Source: Amorphophallus konjac | Lineage: Eukaryota; Streptophyta; Magnoliopsida; Alismatales; Araceae | DNA: 64,000 nucleotides | Direction: 5' to 3' | NCBI GenBank assembly: GCA_022559845.1 | Contig: CM040127.1 | Span: forward strand, 31,086,708-31,150,707 | In this document: in pieces, positions 1 to 12,440 of the stretch | How the letters are laid out: every line of letters begins with the position of its first letter | Numbering within the stretch: the stretch's first letter is position 1 | Position numbers and translations under genes: made by a program | Notes under the pieces: generated by a model | Database searches by the model: none | What the model saw: only the letters and a program-made list of their open reading frames with translations | What the model was told of the DNA's origin: nothing

Positions 1-524
1 CATCTGAGATAGAGGGAAACGATGGTGTGTTCTGCACACAGGATAACTTAAACGTGATCGACTTGCGGCTTCCCTCTGGCGTGGGGCTTAAAATATCAAA
101 ACCTGGATGCCATGGTCATTCTGTCTTTTCTAGAGGAGATTCCATATACCTTGGCTGCACTGAAACAAGGTTGGGAACGAAGGGATCCCCGAGCTCTATG
201 CTACAGCAGTTCTCACTGCGTAAAGGAAGGCTTGCCGCTTCTTACTCACTGCCCGACAGCCACGCTCACATTCACCATTCTTCACTAACCCAAGTATGGG
301 GCAACAACACCCTTGTGATGGGCATCTGTGGAATGGGATTGTTCGTCTTCGATGCTATCAGAAATGATGGAATGCCGTCTTTCACAGTTGATCATGAGTG
401 CGCTACGGGTGTTCGAGAAGTCATTGGCCCTAATGACCTGTACTACCCTTCTTTTGACTATCTGGGTTCACGGGCACTTGTTATATCCAGAGACCGGCCT
501 GCAATGTGGAGATACATATTGTAG
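1..524 (+). CDS. C-terminal part of a BTB/POZ domain protein with WD40/YVTN-like repeats (5' truncated)
   Basis: The frame is open from the left edge (first full codon at base 3) to a TAG at 522-524, so only the last ~174 residues are present and no start codon is in the window. The visible part resembles the C-terminus of plant BTB/POZ proteins with a WD40/YVTN-like beta-propeller (the At2g24240/At4g30940/At5g41330 group). It shows a VWGN..LVMGICG.GLFVFDA blade and the terminal SRDRPAMWRYIL. Family knowledge: such KCTD-like BTB proteins are proposed substrate adaptors of cullin-3 ubiquitin ligases. The BTB domain would lie upstream of the window. No frameshift or stop is seen. Family assignment is from remembered similarity, so the subfamily is uncertain. 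Confidence 0.7.
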   Translation, partial: SEIEGNDGVFCTQDNLNVIDLRLPSGVGLKISKPGCHGHSVFSRGDSIYLGCTETRLGTKGSPSSMLQQFSLRKGRLAASYSLPDSHAHIHHSSLTQVWGNNTLVMGICGMGLFVFDAIRNDGMPSFTVDHECATGVREVIGPNDLYYPSFDYLGSRALVISRDRPAMWRYIL

Positions 525-1280
525 CTAACTCTATAGCCAGTAAGAAAACTTGTATTCCCTATACTCTTCTAGTATATTTATGTTAGAGTGCAGCTTTTGT
601 TCTGTAACTATATCTACCCTTCACCCGAGTGTATAAAACTGATGTGTATGCCATGTTTTAATCATAGCCTCTGCTCTGGTCTACATTTTGGTCGCTTTTT
701 GTGCACTTTTGGTTGCCATTATTTGATGAGTGACAGTAATTCCTCAGCACTGTTGTCAATGATAAGTAGATGCTTATTATCACTGATGTTCCATTGCAAG
801 ATGCTCACTTTTGAAGGTTCTCCGTAGTCCATACGTGAGTTAATGGAAACACGAGCTGTCAACCATCATTTGTTTGGAAAGAACTCGGCAGTTTTCCGTA
901 AACCACCACCCGCGTTTCTTAAACCCTATCTGTGACCCTGCGGTATGCAAAGCCCCAAAGTTCTCCCAAGTATTCTTAAAAATGCGCCTGATCCCTCTCA
1001 TGAAAAAGATTGAAAAATAAAATGCAGGAAAAGAGTATTTTCAGAATACGAAGAATAACTTCCCAACTAATATTTCATCATGTTTGCAGAATACTTAAAA
1101 AAATCGATCATGAACCTAGATTGCGAGTAAGGAGGAAACCATAGTTGCCTGTCGGACAGCAATTTGGAAGTCGGAGACTTGCCAGGCGATTCTATCGTAC
1201 GACAATCCAATAGAATCGTCTCGTTCTTATGCACATCGAGACCCATTGATGCAAAAGTTTAAAACACGTTTAGATAAGAG
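525..1280. other. 3' flank of the BTB-WD gene, no gene seen
   Basis: The sequence is AT-rich and holds only short chance ORFs. The first ~150-300 bases are probably the 3' UTR of the preceding gene. Nothing else is recognised before the MITE-like repeat at 1281. Confidence 0.5.
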
Positions 1281-1595
1281 TAAGGCTCCCACGTGTGATG
1301 CACACCCAGTGTATGTTGTCTTTAATTTTTTTTTATTTTTTTTGAAGTGACTTGCAAAATATTTTAAATTAGATTACAAGTCACGTTACAATTAAATTAT
1401 TTAAAAAATAAAAAATCAGATCAAATAAATAATGTTGATCTCATTCTTTTAAAAATTGACATATTTTATTTTTAATTTTTTAGATAACTTGCACCACAAA
1501 TTAGAGTAACTTGAGTCACTTAAAAAAATTTAAAAAAAAATAAAAACCCTACACACTTAGGGTGTGAAACACACTCTCACTGTGCACCAAGCCAA
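1281..1595. mobile_element. MITE-like AT-rich repeat, family A copy 1
   Basis: The ends are imperfect inverted repeats: left taaggctcccacgtgtgatg, right ending in a region complementary to ggcttggtgcacagtg. The interior is AT-rich and has no ORF. A second copy in the opposite orientation lies at about 11790-12140; for example, the internal string atgttgatctcattctttta here is matched by the reverse complement of a string near 11945-11975. Class and target-site duplication were not resolved. Confidence 0.5.
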
Positions 1596-1714
1596 ATTCA
1601 AAGGATAAAACCCGATATGTAGGGTGTAGAACCATTGATCTCTATCCTCACCCTGCAATTGCTAGCTTCCCAGACTCTTATCTCTGCCCATAGCATTCTC
1701 GATAGTTGATAATC

Positions 1715-2047
1715 TGTTAAAAACAATCCCACATCAAATGGAGATCAAAATAAATAAATAAATAAAATGTGGATGTTTATTTCCACTCAGCATCTTAAGA
1801 TTTGAGTTTGATGACCAAATATACTAAATTTTAACATACATGTCGGAGTTCATGGTTCTCATTAGGACTGCTCTATTTTTGTTTTGATCGACATGAAATA
1901 AACCTAAGTTAGTCTAAACGCGAGGTAGTAAATTAAGGATCGTCCCACATCAATGAAGATCAAAGTAAGTTCAAAATATAATGTGAATGTTTTCCGCTCA
2001 ATGTCTTAAAATTTTATGTTGGATGATGACTCAAATAAACTTTAACA
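1715..2047. repeat. Direct-repeat pair resembling very short (TRIM-like) LTRs
   Basis: A segment at 1715-1836 begins TGTTAAAAACAATCCCACAT and ends AAATTTTAACA, which gives LTR-like TG...CA ends. A diverged copy at about 1931-2047 repeats the motifs TCCCACATCAA, GAAGATCAAA, TCAATGTCTTAA and ends CTTTAACA. About 95 bases separate them. This could be a degenerate TRIM-type retroelement. No clear primer-binding site was seen, so the call is tentative. Confidence 0.3.
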
Positions 2048-3150
2048 ATATCTTTTAACCATGCTTAGATTGTTTACCTTTCCGCGAATAAAGCTTAAAC
2101 TGACTTATTAGTGCAGATGCATGTTCTTAGTCTAAAACTGTACGTAGAGAAGATTAACACGTTTTCCCTAGACAGTCATTGATAGATTTTAACAGTGCAT
2201 TTACTACTCAAAGAACATACAAAAGTCACAAGAATGTTAAATACAGATTTTACCAGTAGAACGCGACCAATCGTGCGCCAACAGTTGAATATTAAGTGAT
2301 TTGTAAAAGTTACATTTGTTATTAGCATATTTTAACATACACCATTAACGTTATACCTTCCTCTGCTCCTATTGAAACCATTTACTATCTCTTACGTCCT
2401 GAACGCGAATATAGTCAAGTACAATGCCCTGGAATTCTTTATATCTTACTATTATTCAGGCTAGAATGGAATAAAATATATAGCTAATCTTATTTAAGAT
2501 AGTGACAACTGGGATCGGACGAACATGTTTGAGCTCAAAATAGAATCCTGGTGTGTTGGATTAGTATGTAGATGGACCAAGTTAGGATTAGAGCCCGTGA
2601 CTCTGTCGCAATCCCAACCGGAGCCAACCAAACTGAGTTGCAGCCGCTGTTAAGCCCATAGAACACGACAATGCCCTGGTTGAAGGGTTTAGTTGTTCCA
2701 ACACTACACCACCGAGTAAGTAGCAACCAACCAAAAGTTAACAGAGTTTAATCAGCTCGATATTCAAAAACAAACAGCAATACTCGTCTCAAGGATTGTC
2801 AAAATGTAGAACAGCAAGAATACATTTATCTATATGAAACAAGAACTGGGTGATCCATCCAGTAGCTAAAAATCCAACAACGTTTCCACTTCCAGAATGC
2901 AGACCCAGAAAATTAGTACAACAGCCTGACATTTGCACCGCGTGAAGGGTTTTATTTCTTGGTATATGGCATCTGAACATACGTTTGGTCATCAGGCTGA
3001 AAGGGCATTCAGCAACAGGGTGGACGGAAATGAAATATACACGGATGAAGCTTACGAAGTGCGAGACAAGGAATAGTTAAGATAAATTACCAAACGGATT
3101 CTAAAATGAGCACCGGCTGCTTCTTCGAGGCTTCCTGATTCTCAAATAAA
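2048..3150. other. Intergenic and probable 3' UTR of the downstream minus-strand gene
   Basis: No coding potential is supported on either strand. The region nearest 3150 is expected to hold the 3' UTR of the minus-strand gene ending there. The rest is AT-rich without a recognised element. Confidence 0.4.
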
Positions 3151-6100
3151 TTAATCAAGCTTGACATTGGAGTATAGAAGCGTGTCCCTTGTGAATGGCA
3201 TGTAGAGTAGATAATAGATCTGCAGGGACAAAACCATGAAACGAAATCCATTGAGCTTCTTTGAAGTCACAAGAATATACATCCAGTGGAGTCGTCCTAA
3301 ATAACCCATTCGCAAGAATCCAACCATTGAATCAGTTCAAGCATCTTCTCAATTGGAAATGTATAGCTTATTATCAACTAAAAATTTGTACCAGGCATTG
3401 GAATATGGCAGCATCAAAATTTAAAAGAAAAGGAACATGAACCAAGGCCCTTATGATTAGGTTGTTACATTTACTAAGATGACCCTTTATAATGATAGCC
3501 TGGGAATAATCCTTAGACAATGAGATCAGAAGAAAAAAAAGTCCTTTAGATTAGCAATGCAAGACAGCAATAATATACACTTCATATTTCCCACCCCACT
3601 TTAAAGGAGGCACGCATAAAGTTTCACTTTTTGAAGCACCGTCTGTTTATCTGGAAAGAAATGGAACTTGGATTCTCATACTTTCAAAAAACAAATTTCT
3701 GTTAAGAGTGAAAATCCATCTTGCGCAAGCAAATGCCATCTTGCAAACCTTGTATTTCAACAAAACTTCCTGATTCTTTATGGAATAATTCTCCTCAACA
3801 TTTATAGGATTTTTTTCTTGAATATTAGTAACCTGACAAATCTAGGATTCGCAATTTAGAAACTTACCCCAATGAGAGTAGATATGAGAAGAATGACACC
3901 AGTTATCCAAGCAAGACTCTTTCTGACTAACAACACTTCTGGATTGGTTCTATTTGATGCTGGTACTTCCACTAACCACCTTGGAGTTCGAGACTTTAGT
4001 TTCACATCCAACATGGATTCTGAGTTAGTTGAAGGCTCCTCATTCAATAAGATAACACCAACTACTTCCCCTGCAACATGAAGTGTCCATTTTCACAAAA
4101 AAAGAGAATAAAAAGCAGATATGAACAAAAAAAAGTCAGTCAAAACCAAACAAAGGGAAAGGATTCTTTTGTTGAAGAAAATTACCAATATAAATTGCGG
4201 TGATTTGAAACAAAAACACCAGGACTAACGATTTTCAAGAAACAAAGAGATAAGTTACAAGTTCTATCCCATCATGAAAATCAACACAATTAATTTTCCA
4301 TGCTCATCCCCTAAGCCATCATCACATTGATGGATGAATTAATGTCAGCCTCATGAATTCTTCCTTCACCGGACATCCACATGTACGACAAACTATCCAA
4401 AATGGAGAACTTCAAATTTCTTGACAAACATATGGTTGTCTCCCCTCTTCAACCTTTAATATGAATGTCCTGGGTTGTTTTCATTCTTCAGTTTGCTATT
4501 ATACAAATCTTGGCCAAGACCCAACTATACCAAATACATCACTTACGCTATGGCAAATAAGCAGACAGAAAACAGAGAAACAAGTCAGTGTGATGAAAAC
4601 ACCTGACCTTGGTATGATTTCTGCAGCAAACCAAATAACTTGGCTAATGTCATATGGAAAAGCTCCAACCCCTGCTGGGCTCTGTCACTTGAACCATACT
4701 CATTCAGAGCCTGCAAAGAATAAAACATCCATTAAATTATAGTATGATAAAGAATAAGCCACAAGCAGGGAGGGGGTGGTTGTTTTGGTTAGTGGGCCAC
4801 TTCATTTGGCTTTCAATTAAAACTAGTCAATCATAATCCATTACCTGACACTTGTAACTTTATCTAAAGTAGGCCAAGCTAATGTCAAATTATTTACAGC
4901 ATACTTGCCCCTGCTCTAGGGATCCTAATGTCAAAATACATTGATACAAAGATGTTTTGCCCATTCATGTCTGTCCAAACCTCATCATCATTTATTAAAG
5001 CTCCACTATCTCTGGTAACCAGTAAGATTCCTACTTCCCACCACCTCCGCACAAGTCTCCTAATTATAAGTTCTGAACTGAGTTCCCTCTCCAATCAGGT
5101 TGCACCAAATGTTGACTCTTCATGGGTGATCAGGGGAAACTCTGCTTGTGTGCCCTCAATTGATCTGCCAGGCAATGGGGTCGATTGGTACCTCTCACCT
5201 GGACATTGGTGAAGTGGGCCCAGTGTTGATTTTTTCTCCTCTTTACTGCTCTTTCATGTGAATGCAGCACTCTCAATGGTGACCCATGGAGACCATGGGG
5301 CCACCATGGGTGCCAAGGGTGGGGAGCTGGAATCCTTCTTCTTCTTCCATCCGTTCTTTCATGTGAATGCAGCACCTCAGCACCTCTTTCTCTCTCCCTC
5401 TCTCTCTGCACATGGAGGCCATGGGGCTATCACGAGTGCCAAGGGTGTTGAGCTGCAATCCTTCTTCTTCTTCCATTTGTTCTTTCATGTGCAGCACCTC
5501 TCTCCCTTTTTCCCTTTTCTATGCCAGCATCCAACAGTATGAAGTTGGGCCACTATTGGTTACTCTTCTTCAGATCTCCTCTTCCTTTTTTCCCCATTTT
5601 TCTTTGCCATATTTTGCGGGAATTATGCTTTTCCGTTTGTGATGAGGATGCTTTTGCCTTGCCAGCTTGGATTTTTGAGAGGCAAAATTGTCTTTCTACA
5701 ACTGCTGGAAAATTTTCAGACACCAGGGGTTCACTGATGAAACACATAAAACGAAAAGAAAAGAAAAGGGGAAGACTCCCTACTTCACATTAGTTTTAAA
5801 AAGTCCAAGACTGCATTTAGAAGTGGATGCATTACAACAGCTTCTTCTTCTGAGTCTCTTCTGACTCAAGGGGAAAATTATATATTCGTTTAGAAGTTCA
5901 ACCTTCACAGTGGCTTCTAATGGCAATGAGCAAGTAATATCACCTTGATGCCTGTAAAAGAGCCGGCCAATAGTTCCACAGGCGCCTGAATGCTTGAAGC
6001 AAAATCTTCATTCATCTCCACTGCCATTTTGACACCGTTGAGAAGAGAAACGAGACTTAAGGCAAAAGCTCGGTCTGCTATCTGCAACAGATAGACAGGT

Positions 6101-9100
6101 TAAACTAAAGAAGATGAGAGGAACAAAAATAAAGTTTATGCAAAGGTAATCTTTCTATGGAGGTATCTTGCCAGAACCAAGACAGCAGCCCCTCAAATTG
6201 AATGAATTGAAAGGACTAGTTATCATAAAAATGATGACAGGAAATTGAAATCGGCTGTCTAATTTATGGTTTTCTTAAAGAATTACTACAAGCTATATGC
6301 CGGTACTCAGTAAAGAAAAAGGATGGCAAGGGATGAAGGTCTTGATCCGCTTTGTTCATCAAAGGGGTAGCCACAGAATATAGACCAAATGGACCAGGTC
6401 GAATTGTTATTGTACGATAGTTTTCCAAATACTGCCAGTAGTCTCACTTCTCCACAGTATGGCAAGTTGGTTATATGTTTGTAGAACAGTTACACTGGGA
6501 AACTAGGCCAGTTGAACAAAAAGTAAAGATCAAGTGCTAAAAAGTTCAAGATGAATGAACCTTTGAGACATGAAGTGTTAATGATGTGCCGCTGGCCAAA
6601 GGAAACTCCAATTTCCCATCCTCTGATTCCATGCTGCCAACATATGACCCCCCTAACCAGTGTGCCTGCATTGATTAACTCGCATGTCATGGAGATCAAA
6701 CATCATCAAAAGTTAAAAATGACTAAAACTGCCAGCATCAGAAGGAATTTTGAGATGATGCACTTACAAGATTACCAAGTTCTTTATCAGTACAAGCTGC
6801 ATCACATTCTATAGATTCATCTAAGGAAACAAGATTAACCTCATCCTCTTCTGTCGCAAATGAAAGGTTAGATATGATGATGTGTGAAAATGCATGAAAA
6901 AAAACAATAACTTTTAAGAAATAAATGGCAGATACACTTATCTTACCAGTAAGTTCGATTTGGGCTTTGCTTGAACCAACAATCCGGCTACTGAATGTAC
7001 TATCAACTAGTGAAATTGTATGTCCAGCAGATTGTGATATGTCTACAGGTAGAGAAACCATCGTGAAAATGTTGGCAAAGAAAATAAAATGAACAAAAAA
7101 ACAGATACAAATCACAATTTATGATTACTGACCTCCAATTCCTTTGACATCCAGCATGACTACAGCACGAGGCCTGTTAAATGGATTTGGTAAAAGAACC
7201 TTATCTAACTGCAAGGAAAGCACAACAGTGAGCCACGCTGATAGCAACAATATTTAGTATTCATGAAGAGGTGCAACACGAGGTATGCCACCTTAAGTGA
7301 AGATTCAACTGGAAGTGATGTAGGAGGTGCAATGCCAAGTAACACCGATACGGTGGCAGCAACTTCAGAGTGTGATAGTAAGTTTACCTGTCACAGTTGT
7401 AAGACCTAAGATCATGTGAGGCAATGCATAGCAATCAATGGTGAAGAAGAAAACTTACGCATGAAAAATGCTGTGAATTTACAATGGCCAAAATATAAAT
7501 CAGTCATATCAGCAGTATTAGTACTTAATTCAGCAAACACTAAAAGAACACCATGAAAAGGGAAATCACAGAAATATTGTTAGAAACTAGCCTCTCTCAC
7601 CATTTCTCCAGGTGCCTTTCTTGATAAAGAAATTAAACTTAACAAACAAACAAAACATATGCTGCAAACTTAATTCAAATAATAGCAATAACAAAGGACA
7701 TAAAACCATTACAGCCTCTATTTTCCCTCTTTCTTATTTTCGTTCTTAAGGAAATTTCTCAAAAATTTATTCCCTCTTCATGAACAAGACTCTGACCAAA
7801 GAACTTTGCTGAGGCTAAGCACAAAAAAAAACACCTGGTTTTTAATAATAATCATATCACATGAATTAGCTCCATTCAAATCATCTCATTAAACCCCAAG
7901 CCACTTTTAGTATCTAAAGATGATCCATCATTTTTGCATTTTCAAATTTTATTACAAACACATTCTCAAAAAAACAGGAGTTGACTTGAACCTTCCTCTT
8001 ACTAATTTCACTAGAACCGGCATGACTCAGCTGATTCTAACAATTATTGCATTAGGTTCAGTCCCAAATCTTTGCACGGGATTTTTATAGCTTGATTAGA
8101 ACAATGGATTTCCCCCACCTCCATGCACCCGCACCCCAAAAAGGGGAATAGGAGGAGGAGGTGGAAGCAGCCATTATCTAATGGATAGGGCTGCAGTGTA
8201 GCCATGGACCTTGGCTGCCACCACACAGGTTATCAAGAGTTTAATCCCAAGGACCAGCAATACCTAGGTTTCTTCTTATCTATCTATAATAAGAAGGGGA
8301 TGAAAGACAAAAACAGGGAGAGAATGGCTTACAGTCACCATAATTACCTCCAGTGTATGCAAAAACAATGACAATCACTCATTTTCTTTCACATTCTTTC
8401 TTTTTCTTCTCTTTTACATTATCCTTCCAGATAGCTTAAGTTGGCTACAGTCAGTTGATCTTCGAATCTGGATCACCATTCAAATTGGGTTTACTTGCAA
8501 GTTTCCCTGTCTGAAGTCTGTCGTCTATTCTGTGGAAGCCAAAAAGAAAGCTAAAATGGGACAGATCTTCTTGATTATTAATAGATCTTTCCTAACACAT
8601 AAGCTCCCTACAAGCCTCCAGACATTTGAATTTGCAATTGAATATCCAATAAATGCAATATGAAATCTATAATTTTACCCTTGACAAGAAAGTAGCAATC
8701 AGCCAGTAGCAGTACCATGGTTGGCATGTAACTCAGGAAGTGAGGCCTCATGTTCAATTCTACCCCAGCCAATTTGGCATGGCCTCAAGGGGTTTCTTGA
8801 GTATTGACCTACTCCCTCGTGGACAAAGATTCTTCAGAATAGTGCGGGGGTGAGTCTGTCACTTCAGTGTGGGCACGGTGGGTTTGCCCTCATGTTCTCC
8901 GGGAAACAAGAAAGTAACAATAAGCTCCCTAGGTTATAGTTTCTTGGACGCAAGTCAAGTGCATCCCCAACATACAGCCAACCATAAATCAGTAGCAGAG
9001 CCTTGAATACATAACTCCAATGACTTTCCTTTTTCAATGGAAACATGTTCATCACTTCAAAGCACTCAGCAGAAGTCCATGACCTTCATTTGTAAAAAGA

Positions 9101-9888
9101 TTATTACATTGATATTCGCATTTTCTTGATTTTCTTAAAATGTTTGTTGGTTCCTGGTCGGCTCTAGGAAAATGTAACACCAGTGAGTCAGAAATCAGGA
9201 CATTGCCACAGGATGACAATTGACTTCTGGCTTTTATTAACCATCCTATTAATTTCTAATTCCATGAGGACGAAGTCGGAAGGATAAGAAAAGGTATGCA
9301 GGGAAACAAGCACAAAACAAACTTTGATCTACCATCTTTGGAGCCTGTCACGGATAGCCCCTTCTCCACAAACTTCTCCCTCACTTGGCAAAGTAAGATC
9401 TTAAGTGTAGGGCATTCTCTAGAGATTCGTGGTCCTCTAATTCAGTTATCATATTAACAGACTCGAAATCCAAAAAGTAAGGTAATCACTTCATCGCGGC
9501 TCTCAAAAGAACGATCTTTCCCAATTAACTTGCCTCCAAATCAATAAAGCCCATGAAAAAGAAAGGTCAGATGAAAGCTGAAAATACCTCGCTATCGGCC
9601 TCTGGATGAGATCGAAAGTATCTGTGACCAGAACCATCGATAAAAAAGACAGAATTGCTGCTCCCCGCCTGACCAAAGAGAAAGTTACACACAGTCCTGA
9701 GATCGATTCCCTTGGTTTCTCAGAGAAAAAAGAGTTCTTTTCTTTTACACGACGATAGGAGAGATTAAACAGAAGAAACGGCGAGTTAAAACAGAGATCG
9801 TGGGAAGAGTAATTGAAGAACAAACCCGAGCTTGTAGAAGGCACAGGCAGGACAACAGGACCAGCAGGTGGCGCTTCCGGAGATCCAT
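3151..9888 (-). CDS. Type-I single-pass membrane protein, DUF7794-like, 10 exons, 335 aa
   Basis: Exons (minus strand): 9888-9826, 9668-9588, 7387-7292, 7208-7133, 7042-6947, 6850-6768, 6081-5944, 4710-4608, 4070-3868, 3219-3151. All have GT...AG borders, phases agree throughout, and the sum is 1008 nt (335 codons plus TAA). The start MDLRKRHLLVLLSCLC is a hydrophobic signal peptide. The lumenal part contains SVFFIDGSGHRYFRS, then a VSVLLGIAPPTSLP and LPNPFNRPRAVVMLDVKG block, then helical segments. One transmembrane helix (~298-319, AWITGVILLISTLIG) precedes a short cytosolic tail ending TRDTLLYSNVKLD. I recognise this as a conserved plant membrane protein family of unknown function, annotated DUF7794 to my recollection. 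The family name is the uncertain part; the exon model is strong. Large introns contain SINE-like repeats. Confidence 0.82.
8690..8890 (+). repeat. Possible tRNA-derived SINE inside intron 2 of the membrane-protein gene
   Basis: The segment has an A-box-like stretch (TTGGCATGTAACTCAGG) followed ~25 bases later by a B-box-like TGTTCAATTCTACC, the order and spacing of a RNA polymerase III promoter in plant SINEs. A non-coding body follows. The 3' end and target-site duplication are not defined. Confidence 0.35.
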
Positions 9889-10429
9889 GGAGGTGCCGGG
9901 TAATCGGTAGAATCTAGGGTTTTCTGCGGGAAAAACTCCCCCGCTCTGGCTCCCGGTGGGTATCTGAACCGGGGAAAGTCCGAAAGTGGGAGAGGTGCGG
10001 GAGGGGATGAGTACGCCGGCAACGGGGTAAAGGCATCTTTTCTGATTTGTAAGGGGTTTTTCTAGAAATATACACTTTAATCTCAGAGGTCGATGGGGTT
10101 GGGTGCATCTGCAGCTTCCGATGTTGATCGTGTGGTTGAAGTCACGCTAGCCATTACGGGATCGTGCGCTTCTCCGAAGCCCGTTTTACGCGGATCGATC
10201 ACGAGGAATTGGGACTGTCGATGGGGCGGCTACCCGACAATAGATGGGCCAGCCGATAAGAGCCTATTCGGATCCAGTAAATAATGAATCTCGCCTGGAC
10301 TGAGCTAATTCGTGTGTAATCTATTGAGTTTAGAGTAATACTCTGTGTATCGAACTCGGTACATCAAATTATGTCAAAATATAATATTTTATTTCAGTGA
10401 TTTAAAAAAAGTTGACGACCCTCTCTACG
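9889..10429. other. Upstream region of the minus-strand membrane-protein gene
   Basis: This is the expected promoter and 5' UTR of the gene starting at 9888. It is more GC-rich near 9900-10250 than its flanks. No clear TATA box or recognised element was found, and ORFs here are short and unsupported. Confidence 0.4.
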
Positions 10430-10940
10430 TAGAAAAAGACATCTGCATCATATCTACACGGTGTGTATTTTTAAATATTAAATATAGAATACACTCAGCA
10501 GAAAAATATAAGAATAAAATATTTTAGAGAAGAATGGAATATTTTGTAGATGAATGAAATATTTTTGATAGGAATAAAATATTTTATTTGATTTTAAAAA
10601 TAAATTAATAAAATATTTTATATAAATAAAATATTTTATCACGTGAACGTAACATTTATTATAAAGATAAAACACTTCAGAAATTAAATATTTTATTACG
10701 TGAACGTAATATTTATTATAAGGATAAAACGTTACAGAAATAAAATATTTTATTATAAGAACAAAACTTAACAGAATGTTTCAATTCTATATCAAATATT
10801 TTATTTGTGGAATAAAATATTTTACTCTCTCACAAAATATTTTATTCTTGTGTTTTCTCAGTGAACACGTTCCGTATTTAATATTCAAAAATACGTGTGA
10901 TATGAGTATAACGTGAGCATTCTTTTCTGTCTAGAAAGGA
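10430..10940. mobile_element. Fold-back/MITE-like element with repetitive AT core
   Basis: The left arm (about 10430-10520: atatctacacggtgtgtatt, then tttaaatattaaata) is complementary to the right arm (about 10850-10940: cgtatttaatattcaaaaat, then acgtgtgatatgag). The core repeats AATAAAATATTTTAT many times, including two near-identical blocks around 10625-10690 with TATTTTATCACGTGAACGTA. No ORF with coding support is present. The class is not determined. Confidence 0.5.
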
Positions 10941-11789
10941 TCCTTTCATTTTTATGACCAATAAGATCATTTTGACATAGTTTCAGTGCCGCATCCGGTG
11001 CACAAAATATTACTCGTTTGAATTACTGTCATATGACCCAATATTTAGGTCTCTGTTCTTTCGTCATTCTCTCCCTTTTAATTCTATTATCTATTTATCT
11101 TATTATTATTGCTAGATTTTTCTTCGATTTAATTGCTATTCCAACCTGAATCGTATGTAATCGGAGTTGCTACACGCCTACACCGACTTCAAAGGGTCAA
11201 ATCAATCTCCGTTGGATTGCTCCAAATTAAATATATAAATATATGTAAATTACCATATAAAATATCATGTAATAATTGAAGAACTAATTTAAGCATGTAT
11301 GTTATATTTGCCCAGATGTAAATTTAGATTTGGGTCATGTTGTTTTTAGTTATTGTTCCTTATTTATTTTTCTTGAGAGTCTTTCCATTAACTTCTATTC
11401 ATTCTTTTGAAGATTACTGTTTTGATTCGTCCATCATAAGATTCAGAGCTTTTCTTTTCCTTTTGATGGCGAATGTCATTTAGTCTCCTATCATATATTC
11501 ATGAGTCTTTTCTTTTCCTTGCTGGTTCACTTATTAAGTTTTCCTCGTCTGGGTCCTGTGCTACATTGCCCATACCGATGCTTGTTTGGATTAAAAAGAG
11601 ATGGAACACACGAACCAGAACAACGAATTAAACTCGGATTCTGCGGGATGGCTACAGCCCCAATCCATCCTTTTAGACAATGACAGCCCATCCGCACTTT
11701 TTCCCTGCAAGGAGGTAAACCTTGCTCCTACCACAATTCTCACAAGGCTTCCAAGGGCTGCATCCTTGAAAATCATAGTACGAGGAGTT
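10941..11789. other. Intergenic, no gene supported
   Basis: AT-rich sequence. A 63-codon ORF at 11601-11792 has ordinary-looking composition, but I recognise no family and no splice partner, so it is not called. Confidence 0.4.
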
Positions 11790-12140
11790 TGACTTGATGT
11801 AAATTCAGGTTATGTTGCACATCTTGAGTATGTAATATTTTTATTTTAAAAAAAATTAAAGTGATCTTTGAGATATTCTAATTTGAGATTTAAATCGCGT
11901 CACTATCCGATTAGTTAAAAAAATAAAAATAAAACAGGTCAATTTTTAAAAGAATGAGTTTAACACTATTCATTTGGTCTATTTTTTCTTATTTCTTTTT
12001 AGGTAATATAATGGTGGCGTAGTTTATACCACAAGTTAGAATATCTTAAGAGTCACTTTAAAAAAAATAATATTTAAAAAAAATTTAAAGACACTGTACA
12101 TCCATGATGTGTAGCACACCAGAGTGTGCATTGAGCCTTA
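11790..12140. mobile_element. MITE-like AT-rich repeat, family A copy 2 (inverted)
   Basis: Read on the minus strand it starts taaggctcaatgcacactct and continues through the same AT-rich interior motifs as the repeat at 1281-1595, for example tcaatttttaaaagaatgag. The two copies are in opposite orientation and lie ~10 kb apart on either side of the membrane-protein gene. The left boundary is approximate. Confidence 0.45.
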
Positions 12141-12274
12141 CTCTAGTTTGAGACTAGGGTGAAGACCTAATCTTGCTGCAAAGTTGATTTATAAGATAGG
12201 TTTTATCTTTGTTTATTCAAATAGTTTGTGGTTGGACACTTGGGAAATTGGAGAGGGAAAGACTAAGGATGACA

Positions 12275-12440
12275 AAACAATACTTGACATCCACCGGGGT
12301 GCAGATAATATGCACATTTTTTCACAGATGATTCACATAGTGGTGCGAAGATCCGGCTCCGCACACGCAGGAGCGAGTTCGAACTTGCGACCTCTCCATG
12401 GGGGGAGGTGGGTGAACCACCCAGGCACGCCTTGGGGTTC
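12275..12440 (-). repeat. tRNA-derived SINE-like repeat
   Basis: On the minus strand GTGCCTGGGTGGTTCACCC (A-box-like) is followed by GGTCGCAAGTTCGAACTCGC, which contains a GTTCGAACTC B box. This is the arrangement of an internal pol III promoter. The body continues through tgcggagccggatcttcgca. Boundaries are approximate. Confidence 0.45.

Noticed and set aside
12275..12440. Functional tRNA gene
   Set aside because: A- and B-box-like motifs are present, but no cloverleaf with acceptor pairing could be drawn, so it is listed as SINE-like.
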